From positions 1-20,951 of IMG/VR virus record IMGVR_UViG_3300017751_000314: a stretch of 20,951 bases of DNA; one strand, written 5' to 3'. Below are positions 6,003-13,149 of the stretch, piece after piece. Each line of letters starts with the position of its first letter. The stretch's first letter is position 1. The notes beneath the pieces were generated by a model. That model was given only the letters and a program-made list of their open reading frames with translations. It did not search any database and was not told the origin of the DNA. The stretch comes from a virus. Both the position numbers and the translations under genes were made by a program.

Positions 6003-7061
6003 ATGTTTTTTAGCCAATTCCCCACAGTCGCTTATGATTTTAATCGCACCGGCACCGTTGACCGTATGGTGGATTTATTCCGTAGTATACGACCTGAAAC
6101 TGCACAAGAATTAAATAACGTTACTGTTTATAAAGATTTCGAAATTAATAATGGTATGCGTCCAGATGTTTTGTCACAAAAACTATACGGTACTTCAGAT
6201 TACTATTGGACCTTTTTTATTATTAACGATTTTTTACACGATGGTCTTCAAGTATGGCCAATGAGCGACGATATACTTCGAACGTATATTAAGAAAAATT
6301 ATTCAGGTAAAGCTTTATGTTTTAAACCAGATGTTGAGGAAGATGCAGACGGTATACCTGGAGGAACAAAAAATTCTGTTGCTGGTATACTCAAACTAGG
6401 AGAACTAATCTATGGCTCGACATCTGGTTCGATTGGTAGACTTGTTCGTAAAGACGCTGATTTAAATGAAATTATAGTTCAAGATGTTGTATCAGGTGTC
6501 CCGGGAACCAATCCATTTAGTGGTGCGGTTGATACAGCTATAACGGGTGGTGAGTTTAAGGCCGGAGAGTTTCTCACTGCATCTGAAACTAATTTAGATA
6601 GTGACACACTGTTCTCTTTAAAAATAAATAAATGTTATAATTATGCTGAAGCTCCTGCATATTATTATCAAACTGGTGATCCAGAACAAAGACCGATTAC
6701 AAATAATGATGGCATTGCACCTCTGTTAAATATCTATTCAGATCTACAATGGGATACTACCATACAAAGACGAGTTCCTGGGTACACAAGCTTTGGTGAT
6801 GGAAGCCCGGATCCAAAAATAGTATCAAACGCTGTATATTCTGCGCCATTAGTATATAGTGGTGGCTTTGATCCTCATTATACTGAAAATTTAAGAGAAG
6901 GATATAGTAATGATGCTGCCGACCTCGTAGGTGAGATATCATACGTGAGTAACGAACAGCATGTACGTAATTTAAATGATCAACGATCTAAGATAAAAAT
7001 TATCGATCCTGCTTATATCATTACGTTTGTTGAAGAGTTTGAGAATATTATAAATGGGTAA
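6003..7061 (+). CDS. 53: Baseplate wedge protein gp53 (enlarged)
   Basis: A counterpart of T4 gp53, a wedge subunit that bridges wedges to the hub. The N-terminal domain carries the family pattern: YKDFEINNGMRPDVLSQKLY (about 40-59), GTSDYYWTFFIINDF, then a W-PMSD turn (T4 has RPEELANAIYG, YWVLLMCND). The C-terminus (QRSKIKIIDPAYIITFVEEF) matches T4 gp53's ending. At 352 residues it is far longer than T4's 196. The extra sequence includes a beta-rich insert at about 125-200 (GELIYGSTSGSIGRLVRKD to FKAGEFLTAS), resembling modules in other baseplate proteins here, and an aromatic-rich stretch at about 205-300. A strong AGGAG site precedes the ATG. The last 8 bases overlap the gp27 gene. Confidence 0.85.
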   Translation: MFFSQFPTVAYDFNRTGTVDRMVDLFRSIRPETAQELNNVTVYKDFEINNGMRPDVLSQKLYGTSDYYWTFFIINDFLHDGLQVWPMSDDILRTYIKKNYSGKALCFKPDVEEDADGIPGGTKNSVAGILKLGELIYGSTSGSIGRLVRKDADLNEIIVQDVVSGVPGTNPFSGAVDTAITGGEFKAGEFLTASETNLDSDTLFSLKINKCYNYAEAPAYYYQTGDPEQRPITNNDGIAPLLNIYSDLQWDTTIQRRVPGYTSFGDGSPDPKIVSNAVYSAPLVYSGGFDPHYTENLREGYSNDAADLVGEISYVSNEQHVRNLNDQRSKIKIIDPAYIITFVEEFENIING

Positions 7062-8493
7062 TTTTACTTCCAAGACTGACGGCAATCGTACAGTATCTCC
7101 TGATGGTTACGACATATACTCAATAAATGTTACTCTTCTTAATGGTAATGTTGTTGATATAAAAGATCTTGTACAGCAGATAGAAATAATCGAAAGTCTG
7201 CATAGGTCGTCTATACAAGTAATGATGAGATTATATGATGGATCTAATTTCCTTGAAAATAGTCATCTTATAAGTGGTGAAAAGGTAAATATAAAAATAC
7301 GTAGAACAGCTAACAGTGGTGAAACATTTTCGAAATCAAGAGATAAATTTGATATTGAAGTTTTCATTGCAGCGATTGTTGGTCATACTAATCCTAAGCC
7401 AGGCCTTCAGGCATACACACTTGAATGTATATCTGAGCATGCAATGGTGAGTAATACTAAAAGCATCAATCGTTCCTTTAATGGAATTGTTGGTCAATTG
7501 GTTAATAATATATTTACACATGACCTAGGATTAATTGCAGGTGCAGATTATGATATTAAAAATATATCTGATTCATCCGATGCACTTAAAGGTATCTATC
7601 CAGATTTATCACCATTAGACGCTTTGACTTGGTTAACAAGAAATTCTTCTAATGATGGAACACCTTACTTCTTATATGAAACGATACAAGATGGACTGCA
7701 CTTTAAGTCATATAATGATATGCTTGAAGAACAATTATATCGCTCTTATAATGATGCAGCGTTTTCTCAAAACACTCCGAATACTCCTGGCAATTATTCA
7801 GAGTTAGAAAGAAAAATTCTAAATTTAAATTCTGATTTAAATAGATCAATATATGACGCGATTGATAATGGTGCGTATAGTTCTAGACTTCACACTATTG
7901 ATATTGCAACAAAAACCTATAAGCAAACTCAATTTACGTATGATAATGCTTACACGATAGATGCTAATTCTCCATTTAGTGAACAGACTGAAATTGATAA
8001 TCTAAAAGTAAATCAGTTTACATCAAATAAAGAATATTATGTTTCATTAAATTCACAAGCATTTGAAAAGGATATTAATTATCATAACCCAGCAAGTAAT
8101 TCCTTACTGCCTAAGCAATCATATTATAATAATCTTGGCTTTATGGGTTTAGATATGGAAATCTATGGTGATTTTAATTTATCAGTTGGACGAAAGGTTG
8201 GTATCATTATACCAAAGCCTGATAAAAGCGAAAGCGGTATCAATGAGGGAAATAAATTTACCGATAAATATATTGGTGGTGTCTACCTTGTTTCTTCAAT
8301 ATCGCATTTCTTCTCTCCTAATGATTATAGGTGTAGTGTTGGATTACAAAAAGATAGTCTAGCATTTGACTTAGATGCGGGAATAGAACTTGGTAAAGAC
8401 AATAATAAAAATAGTGCTTCTAGCAAAAAGCGTCGTAATCGAGTTGCAAACAATGCATCGGGATCAAAGATTGTTGGGGCCGGAAGGAATTAA
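7054..8493 (+). CDS. 27: Baseplate central hub protein gp27
   Basis: A 479-residue counterpart of T4 gp27 (391 residues), whose trimer forms the hub torus that holds the gp5 spike and joins the tube. The N-terminal tube-like domain reads VDIKDLVQQIEIIESLHRSS and continues FLENSHLISGEKVNIKIRRT. Residues about 108-145 (YTLECISEHAMVSNTKSINR) lead into a domain with LDALTWLTRNSSNDGTPYFL (about 190-210). The C-terminal barrel contains VGRKVGIIIPKPDK and GVYLVSSISHFFSPNDYRCS. The last 40 residues are polar and basic (SSKKRRNR) and probably disordered. It overlaps the end of gp53 by 8 bases and its own ribosome site is weak, suggesting translational coupling. It lies next to gp5, its structural partner. 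Confidence 0.8.
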   Translation: MGNFTSKTDGNRTVSPDGYDIYSINVTLLNGNVVDIKDLVQQIEIIESLHRSSIQVMMRLYDGSNFLENSHLISGEKVNIKIRRTANSGETFSKSRDKFDIEVFIAAIVGHTNPKPGLQAYTLECISEHAMVSNTKSINRSFNGIVGQLVNNIFTHDLGLIAGADYDIKNISDSSDALKGIYPDLSPLDALTWLTRNSSNDGTPYFLYETIQDGLHFKSYNDMLEEQLYRSYNDAAFSQNTPNTPGNYSELERKILNLNSDLNRSIYDAIDNGAYSSRLHTIDIATKTYKQTQFTYDNAYTIDANSPFSEQTEIDNLKVNQFTSNKEYYVSLNSQAFEKDINYHNPASNSLLPKQSYYNNLGFMGLDMEIYGDFNLSVGRKVGIIIPKPDKSESGINEGNKFTDKYIGGVYLVSSISHFFSPNDYRCSVGLQKDSLAFDLDAGIELGKDNNKNSASSKKRRNRVANNASGSKIVGAGRN

Positions 8494-8496
8494 AAT

Positions 8497-9924
8497 ATGA
8501 ATAGAAATAGTGATGCGTTTAAAGGTGGTAATTTTTGTTGGTTTACTGGGGTCGTCGAAGATCGCTTTGATCCACTTGAAATGAATAGAGTAAAAGTACG
8601 ATGCTTTGGTTACCATACAGAAAATAAAGCAGAGATTGCCACAGATGATCTACCATGGGCAACGGTAATGATGCCTACTACATCTTCTGGTACTTCTGGG
8701 ATTGGTGACACACCTCATGGTTTAATGGAAGGTTCGTGGGTTGTTGGATTCTTTCGTGATGGGCCATCTGCTCAAGATCCTGTAATTATGGGATCGGTTG
8801 CTTCAAAGAATAGTCCACGTAGTAAGGATCTAGGATTTACTGCTGCTGATTATCCTCGAGGAGAATATCAAAATAAATCTGATATTAACTTTGCTGCTAG
8901 AGAAACATTGTATGAAGGATCCAATCAATTAGAAACAAGACGACCAGGTCTTATTCCTAATGTTCGAACTGCTGTACCTGCTAAGGTGTCATCGGTGGCT
9001 GAAGATAAAGCTGAATCATTTTATGCAGAAGCACCTTGGAAAGAATTAGATCCAATGAATGATCACATACCTGAATATCCATATAATAAAGTGTATGAAT
9101 CAGAAGCTGGTCATGTCAATGAGATAGATGATACTCCAGGCTTTGAACGTACTCATCGATTACACTCTTCTGGCACATATGAAGAAATTTATAATGACGG
9201 TACAAGACAAGTAAAAATTGTTGGTGAAGACTACGAAGTTGTTTTATCAAATAAAAATATTCATATTAAAGGTAATTGTAATATGACTGTTGATGGCAAT
9301 CTTCGCCACCTCGTATATGGTAACTATCATTTACAAGTTGAAAAAGATATGACAGTCAATGTTAAAGGTTCTGTACAAGAAATGATTGGCGGTAACCGTG
9401 AAACAGAAATTGTACGTAGCCGATCAACCAACGTTGGTGTTGATGATAACCTGAGTGTTATGAATAACTCTACAACTAATATTATTAATGATAAATTATT
9501 AACAGTTGGTAATGATAATACAATATCAGTAACAAATAATATGTCAACAACTGTTTTAAATGATAATGCAATCGCGAATGCTGGTACGTTTGGCCATACA
9601 TCGATGGGTAATTATACTTTAAATGTTAATGCTAATCAAGCTATTGGTGTTACTGGTACATCAACAGAAGAAATTGACGGTCTTGTGACAGAAACATATG
9701 CAGCGAGTCAAACAACAAACGTAACAGGCACATTGGATATTGATGCATCAGAAGCTATGACTGTAGATTCTCCAGATGGAAGCATCGATTTTCCTGCTGG
9801 TAACATTACATCTAATAACGTTACATTACATACACATACACATCAGACAACATCGATGGATACTGGCAGTGGTTCTAATGCTGGCGCGAAGAATGCATCT
9901 GATGCGCCTAACAGTGGAACATAG
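8497..9924 (+). CDS. 5: Baseplate hub spike gp5, without lysozyme domain
   Basis: A 475-residue counterpart of T4 gp5 (575 residues), the trimeric needle under the hub. Residues 1-110 are the OB-fold domain (FTGVVEDRFDPLEMNRVKVR, LPWATVMMP, GLMEGSWVVGFFRDG, DPVIMGSV). T4 gp5 next carries a lysozyme domain; here about 110-205 is a shorter linker with no lysozyme motif. From about 225 to 440 it is the triple-stranded beta-helix, shown by short repeats built on V-x-GN or similar turns (MTVDGN, HLVYGN, MIGGN, TVGND, SMGN). Near the tip lies LHTHTHQ, with H445, H447 and H449, a good candidate for the metal-binding HxH motif of phage spike tips. The last 25 residues are Ser/Gly/Asn-rich. A ribosome site, GGAAGGA, overlaps the end of gp27. 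Confidence 0.87.
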   Translation: MNRNSDAFKGGNFCWFTGVVEDRFDPLEMNRVKVRCFGYHTENKAEIATDDLPWATVMMPTTSSGTSGIGDTPHGLMEGSWVVGFFRDGPSAQDPVIMGSVASKNSPRSKDLGFTAADYPRGEYQNKSDINFAARETLYEGSNQLETRRPGLIPNVRTAVPAKVSSVAEDKAESFYAEAPWKELDPMNDHIPEYPYNKVYESEAGHVNEIDDTPGFERTHRLHSSGTYEEIYNDGTRQVKIVGEDYEVVLSNKNIHIKGNCNMTVDGNLRHLVYGNYHLQVEKDMTVNVKGSVQEMIGGNRETEIVRSRSTNVGVDDNLSVMNNSTTNIINDKLLTVGNDNTISVTNNMSTTVLNDNAIANAGTFGHTSMGNYTLNVNANQAIGVTGTSTEEIDGLVTETYAASQTTNVTGTLDIDASEAMTVDSPDGSIDFPAGNITSNNVTLHTHTHQTTSMDTGSGSNAGAKNASDAPNSGT

Positions 9925-9933
9925 GAGATATAA

Positions 9934-10803
9934 ATGAGTGCATGCGGTAATAATAAAGCATTAGATGCATTAAAGGCTAAGCAAGCTGAATTGGATTCCT
10001 TACTACAAGGTGGTAAGGATGAACTTGCTGCTGTACAGGCTAAACTAGATGCAATGGCCGCAGACCTCGCGTCTTTCAAGCCAGAGTTACCAAAGCTTGA
10101 TAGTTTACAAGATAAGTTAAATGAACTAAAGACTAAACTTGATGATCCATTTGGCCTTGTAACTTTACAGGCTGAGATAAAAGAAAAGTTTGGTGATGCT
10201 GTTGGAGATTTAGATGACTTAATAAGTGGTGCACTTTTGGGTGATGATGCATGTGTTAAAGCACCAAATGTTGAAGCTGCTGAAGATGGTACAGTAAAGG
10301 AGCAGCCGGTAGAACCTAAGGTTCCGGAAGAGCCACCAAAACCAGAAGAACCTACACCTCTCTCAGATAAAGATATTGAAGACGCTAATAAGAGAACAAT
10401 GTTTGCAGCATATAAGCTAACATACAAAAGTCTTTTCAGACAAGCTAAGACTGAACTTGGTGGTTTGTTTAATAGTAAGAAAGCTGGTATTGCTATTATG
10501 AAGTTTGCACACCCTGAAATGTATATTTTTGTTGCCGAAGTGAGTGGTACTACCTTTGACGATTTAAAAAAATTCGACTATTCGCTAGAAGATCTTCGAA
10601 AATATCAAGCAGCTGCAGCTAAGAAATATCCAGGTGGAGAAGCATACTTTGCAAAATTTGTTCCAGAGGTAAAAGCTAAGTTCATTGAGTTAAATACCGA
10701 GTTTCCTGCAGTTTATGGTGGTACAACTATTGAAGAAGCGGCTCAACAATACACAGAAAGAAGAATGGCTAAACTTGCTAGAGAAGAAGCTGAAGAGGTA
10801 TAA
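9934..10803 (+). CDS. Coiled-coil / proline-hinge protein between gp5 and gp25, unknown role
   Basis: A 289-residue protein I cannot assign. Residues about 7-72 form an Ala/Leu/Lys/Asp-rich helix with coiled-coil spacing. About 75-105 is another helical stretch ending in a cysteine (C107; another cysteine is C4). A Pro/Glu/Lys-rich linker follows (122-142, with EEPPKPEEP). The C-terminal half (143-289) is predicted mainly helical, includes KRTMFAAYKLTYKSLFRQAK and AHPEMYIFVAEVSG, and ends in an acidic and basic helix. No membrane segment or enzyme motif is seen. It has an AGGAG site and is co-transcribed with gp5. Position and shape suggest a baseplate accessory or assembly protein; similar proteins occur beside gp5 in marine T4-like phages as far as I recall. 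A long open frame on the opposite strand here is a shadow. Confidence 0.75.
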   Translation: MSACGNNKALDALKAKQAELDSLLQGGKDELAAVQAKLDAMAADLASFKPELPKLDSLQDKLNELKTKLDDPFGLVTLQAEIKEKFGDAVGDLDDLISGALLGDDACVKAPNVEAAEDGTVKEQPVEPKVPEEPPKPEEPTPLSDKDIEDANKRTMFAAYKLTYKSLFRQAKTELGGLFNSKKAGIAIMKFAHPEMYIFVAEVSGTTFDDLKKFDYSLEDLRKYQAAAAKKYPGGEAYFAKFVPEVKAKFIELNTEFPAVYGGTTIEEAAQQYTERRMAKLAREEAEEV

Positions 10804-10806
10804 ATA
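10799..10806 (+). promoter_or_regulatory. Late promoter TATAAATA for the gp25 wedge run
   Basis: An exact late-promoter element that overlaps the stop codon of the preceding gene. Its last base is six before the A of the gp25 start, the same spacing as the promoter ahead of gp4. By T4 geometry +1 falls on base 10812, the start codon itself. It would drive gp25, gp6, gp7 and perhaps later genes. Confidence 0.55.
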
Positions 10807-10811
10807 ACAGT

Positions 10812-11273
10812 ATGGCATATACTTACAGTTCAACATCAGGCGGATCTACTAGTAGTAACGGGACAGCTACCACAACAGGTACGACCGCTACGATAGATCG
10901 TTATAGCGATTTAAATTTGCAAATGATGATACATCCACAGAAAAAAGATATCATACCTATCACTGGTGATGCCGCTGTTAAAAACGCAATAAGAACTTTA
11001 TTGTTAACAAATTTTATGGAAAGACCATTCCAACCAACTACTGGTGCAAATTTAAGAAGTTTGTTATTTGAGCCCAATGATTCAATTACAAGAATAGCAA
11101 TTAAAGATGCTGTTAAGAATGTATTAGAGAGACACGAACCACGAATAGAAAATATTAATGTTTTGATTGAACCTACTGCTGATGAAAACGCGTATAGACT
11201 TGTTGTTGTTTTTAGTATAAAGGAAAACGATTCAGTTCAAGACATTGAAATTAATTTAAGAAGATTAAGGTAA
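10812..11273 (+). CDS. 25: Baseplate wedge protein gp25
   Basis: A 153-residue gp25-family protein (T4 gp25 is 132), a wedge component that contacts gp6 and gp53 and gives the sheath its first docking layer. The family EPR motif is present at 109-111 (LERHEPRIENI), together with NFMERPFQPTTGANLRSLLF (68-86) and the closing strand VVVFSIKENDSVQDIEINL. The first 28 residues are Ser/Thr/Gly-rich and not part of the T4 protein, yet no ATG, GTG or TTG lies between base 10812 and the conserved DRYSDL, so this start is forced. The nearest purine-rich site, AGAGG, is 13 bases from the ATG, too far to be good. The late promoter at 10799-10806 sits directly upstream. Confidence 0.9.
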   Translation: MAYTYSSTSGGSTSSNGTATTTGTTATIDRYSDLNLQMMIHPQKKDIIPITGDAAVKNAIRTLLLTNFMERPFQPTTGANLRSLLFEPNDSITRIAIKDAVKNVLERHEPRIENINVLIEPTADENAYRLVVVFSIKENDSVQDIEINLRRLR

Positions 11274-11279
11274 AATACC

Positions 11280-13142
11280 ATGGCGTCAAATTTAAATGTA
11301 TCAGAATTAGATTTTGATCAAATAAAAGATAATCTAAAAAACTTCATGAAGTCACAATCTCAGTTTAAAGACTATGATTTTGATGGCTCAGGATTGAGTG
11401 TATTACTAGACATACTTGCTTATAATACACACTATAACGCTATGCTAGCTCACTTTGCTTTAAATGAAGCTTTCCTTGATTCTGCACAAATACGAGGTAA
11501 TGTTGTATCTCGTGCTGGTCTATTGGGTTATATTCCTCGATCAGTATTGGCACCTCGAGCAACCGTTAGTTTAACTGTAGATGTAAGTTCTAATACTTCA
11601 GCGAATTTGCCTACGACCTTAGTATTAGAAAGAGGTACTAAATTTACTACGAGTGTTGATGGTGTATCATATACATTTTCTGCAATACAATCTCAATCAG
11701 CTAGTCGAATAGATAGCGGCTCAACCAAGAAATTTATCTTTGATTCTATACCTATTGCTGAAGGTACAGTTCGTTCATTGTCTTATAGGGTTGATAATGA
11801 TATTGAAAACCAAAAGTTCCAGATATCAGATGCTGATGCAGATACTTCGTCATTAAGAGTTCGAGTCCAAAATAATCAGCAATCGGAGACCTTTGATAGT
11901 TATCAATTATTTACGTCTTTGCAAGATGTAGTATCTGATACTCAAGTATATCACTTACAGGAAAATTCAAGCGGCTTCTATCAGATATTTTTTGGTGATG
12001 GCATTATTGGTAAGAAGCCAGTAAATGATAACATTGTAACTCTTGACTATTTGGTCACACAGGGTATTGCGGCAAATGGTGCTGATGTATTTGATTTGGT
12101 AACAGCATTCCCAACGTTGAACGAACCAGATATAACAGTCACAACAATTATAAACGCGAATGGTGGTACATCAGCTGAAACAACTGAGTCAATACGATTC
12201 AATGCTCCTATTACTTTCCAAGCACAGGATCGTGCTGTTACTTCTCAAGACTATTCTGCAATTATTCAAAAAGGTTTTGCAAATATTGAATCAATATCGA
12301 CATGGGGTGGTGAAGATAATATTATTCCAGATTTCGGTAAAGCATATATCGCTATTAAACCACTTATTGGTGATGCATTAACAGCAACTGAAAAAGAAGA
12401 AGTTAAAGGTATTATTAAAAAGAAAAACATTGTATCGATTACTCCTGAGCTTATAGATCCTGAGTTTACTAATGTCGAGCTTGATGTGATTTTTAAATAC
12501 AATCCATCACTAACAAGTCGATCACAATCTGCATTAGAATCGTTAGTTAAAGATGTTGTTAATGATTATAACTTCAATCAGTTAAATCGATTTGATGGTG
12601 TGTTTAGACATTCTGAATTGCTAGGTCTCGTTGATAATGCTGATCCTGCAATTACAAGTTCTACTATTAGACCATTCCTATTTCAAACTATTACTCCTTC
12701 AGTATCTAGAGTAAAGAATAATTTTACTTTAACCTTTGCTGGAACTTTCTTTATTCAAAAAGGAAAGGCTTTTAATCTTTCGAGTTCTGCATTTAAATTT
12801 AATGGTTTAGATCATTTCTTTGGAGATGTAGAAATACCTGATTCGAATGATAGAACTGTTGTAATATACAAAATTGTGAATAATGAAAATATAATTGTAA
12901 ATGGAAACGCTGGATTGATTTCCGCCGCTACAGGTGTTATTACTTTAAATAATTTTGGGCCTGATGATACAACACCAATACGTGTTACAATAGCGCCTAA
13001 TTCCTTAGACATTGCACCAAAAAGAAATCAGATTGTTAATATTGATTCATCAAAAGTTAATACTACTGCTTCTGTCGATAACATTGCATACTCTGGCTCT
13101 GCTGGAACGATCAATTATGCAACTACTACTAGAATGAGATAA
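11280..13142 (+). CDS. 6: Baseplate wedge protein gp6
   Basis: A 620-residue counterpart of T4 gp6 (660), which forms the inner ring linking all six wedges and belongs to the baseplate J-like family. The N-terminus has the usual opening DFDQIKDNLKNFMKSQSQF (12-30), FKDYDFDGSGLSVLLDILAY, NTHYNAMLAHFALNEAFLDS and VVSRAGLLGYIPRS. The middle has QIFFGDGIIGKKP (about 235-247) and an AQDRAVTSQDYSAIIQKGF segment (about 313-331), typical of J-like proteins. Residues about 395-480 form the gp6 interaction domain (FTNVELDVIFKYNPSLTSRS). The C-terminal quarter is beta-rich. It begins 6 bases after gp25 with an AAGG site, and shares its transcript. Confidence 0.9.
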   Translation: MASNLNVSELDFDQIKDNLKNFMKSQSQFKDYDFDGSGLSVLLDILAYNTHYNAMLAHFALNEAFLDSAQIRGNVVSRAGLLGYIPRSVLAPRATVSLTVDVSSNTSANLPTTLVLERGTKFTTSVDGVSYTFSAIQSQSASRIDSGSTKKFIFDSIPIAEGTVRSLSYRVDNDIENQKFQISDADADTSSLRVRVQNNQQSETFDSYQLFTSLQDVVSDTQVYHLQENSSGFYQIFFGDGIIGKKPVNDNIVTLDYLVTQGIAANGADVFDLVTAFPTLNEPDITVTTIINANGGTSAETTESIRFNAPITFQAQDRAVTSQDYSAIIQKGFANIESISTWGGEDNIIPDFGKAYIAIKPLIGDALTATEKEEVKGIIKKKNIVSITPELIDPEFTNVELDVIFKYNPSLTSRSQSALESLVKDVVNDYNFNQLNRFDGVFRHSELLGLVDNADPAITSSTIRPFLFQTITPSVSRVKNNFTLTFAGTFFIQKGKAFNLSSSAFKFNGLDHFFGDVEIPDSNDRTVVIYKIVNNENIIVNGNAGLISAATGVITLNNFGPDDTTPIRVTIAPNSLDIAPKRNQIVNIDSSKVNTTASVDNIAYSGSAGTINYATTTRMR

Positions 13143-13149
13143 TTAATAT

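Noticed and set aside
7046-7056. TATAAATG at the gp27 start as a late promoter
   Set aside because: Last base differs from the element and the motif includes the start codon itself; similar TATAAATG occurs at 18685 inside gp8 with no gene start nearby.
8165-8362. 65-codon plus-strand frame inside gp27
   Set aside because: Overlaps a conserved gp27 segment in another frame; no independent start signal.
9843-10427. 194-codon open frame on the minus strand
   Set aside because: It lies opposite the end of gp5 and the coiled-coil gene. Its Ser/Ala-rich product is what reading the complement of Ala/Leu/Lys codons yields, and no promoter or ribosome site supports it.
12160-12381. 73-codon plus-strand frame inside gp6
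   Set aside because: Wholly inside a conserved gp6 reading frame, with low-complexity Leu/His-rich product and no ribosome site.
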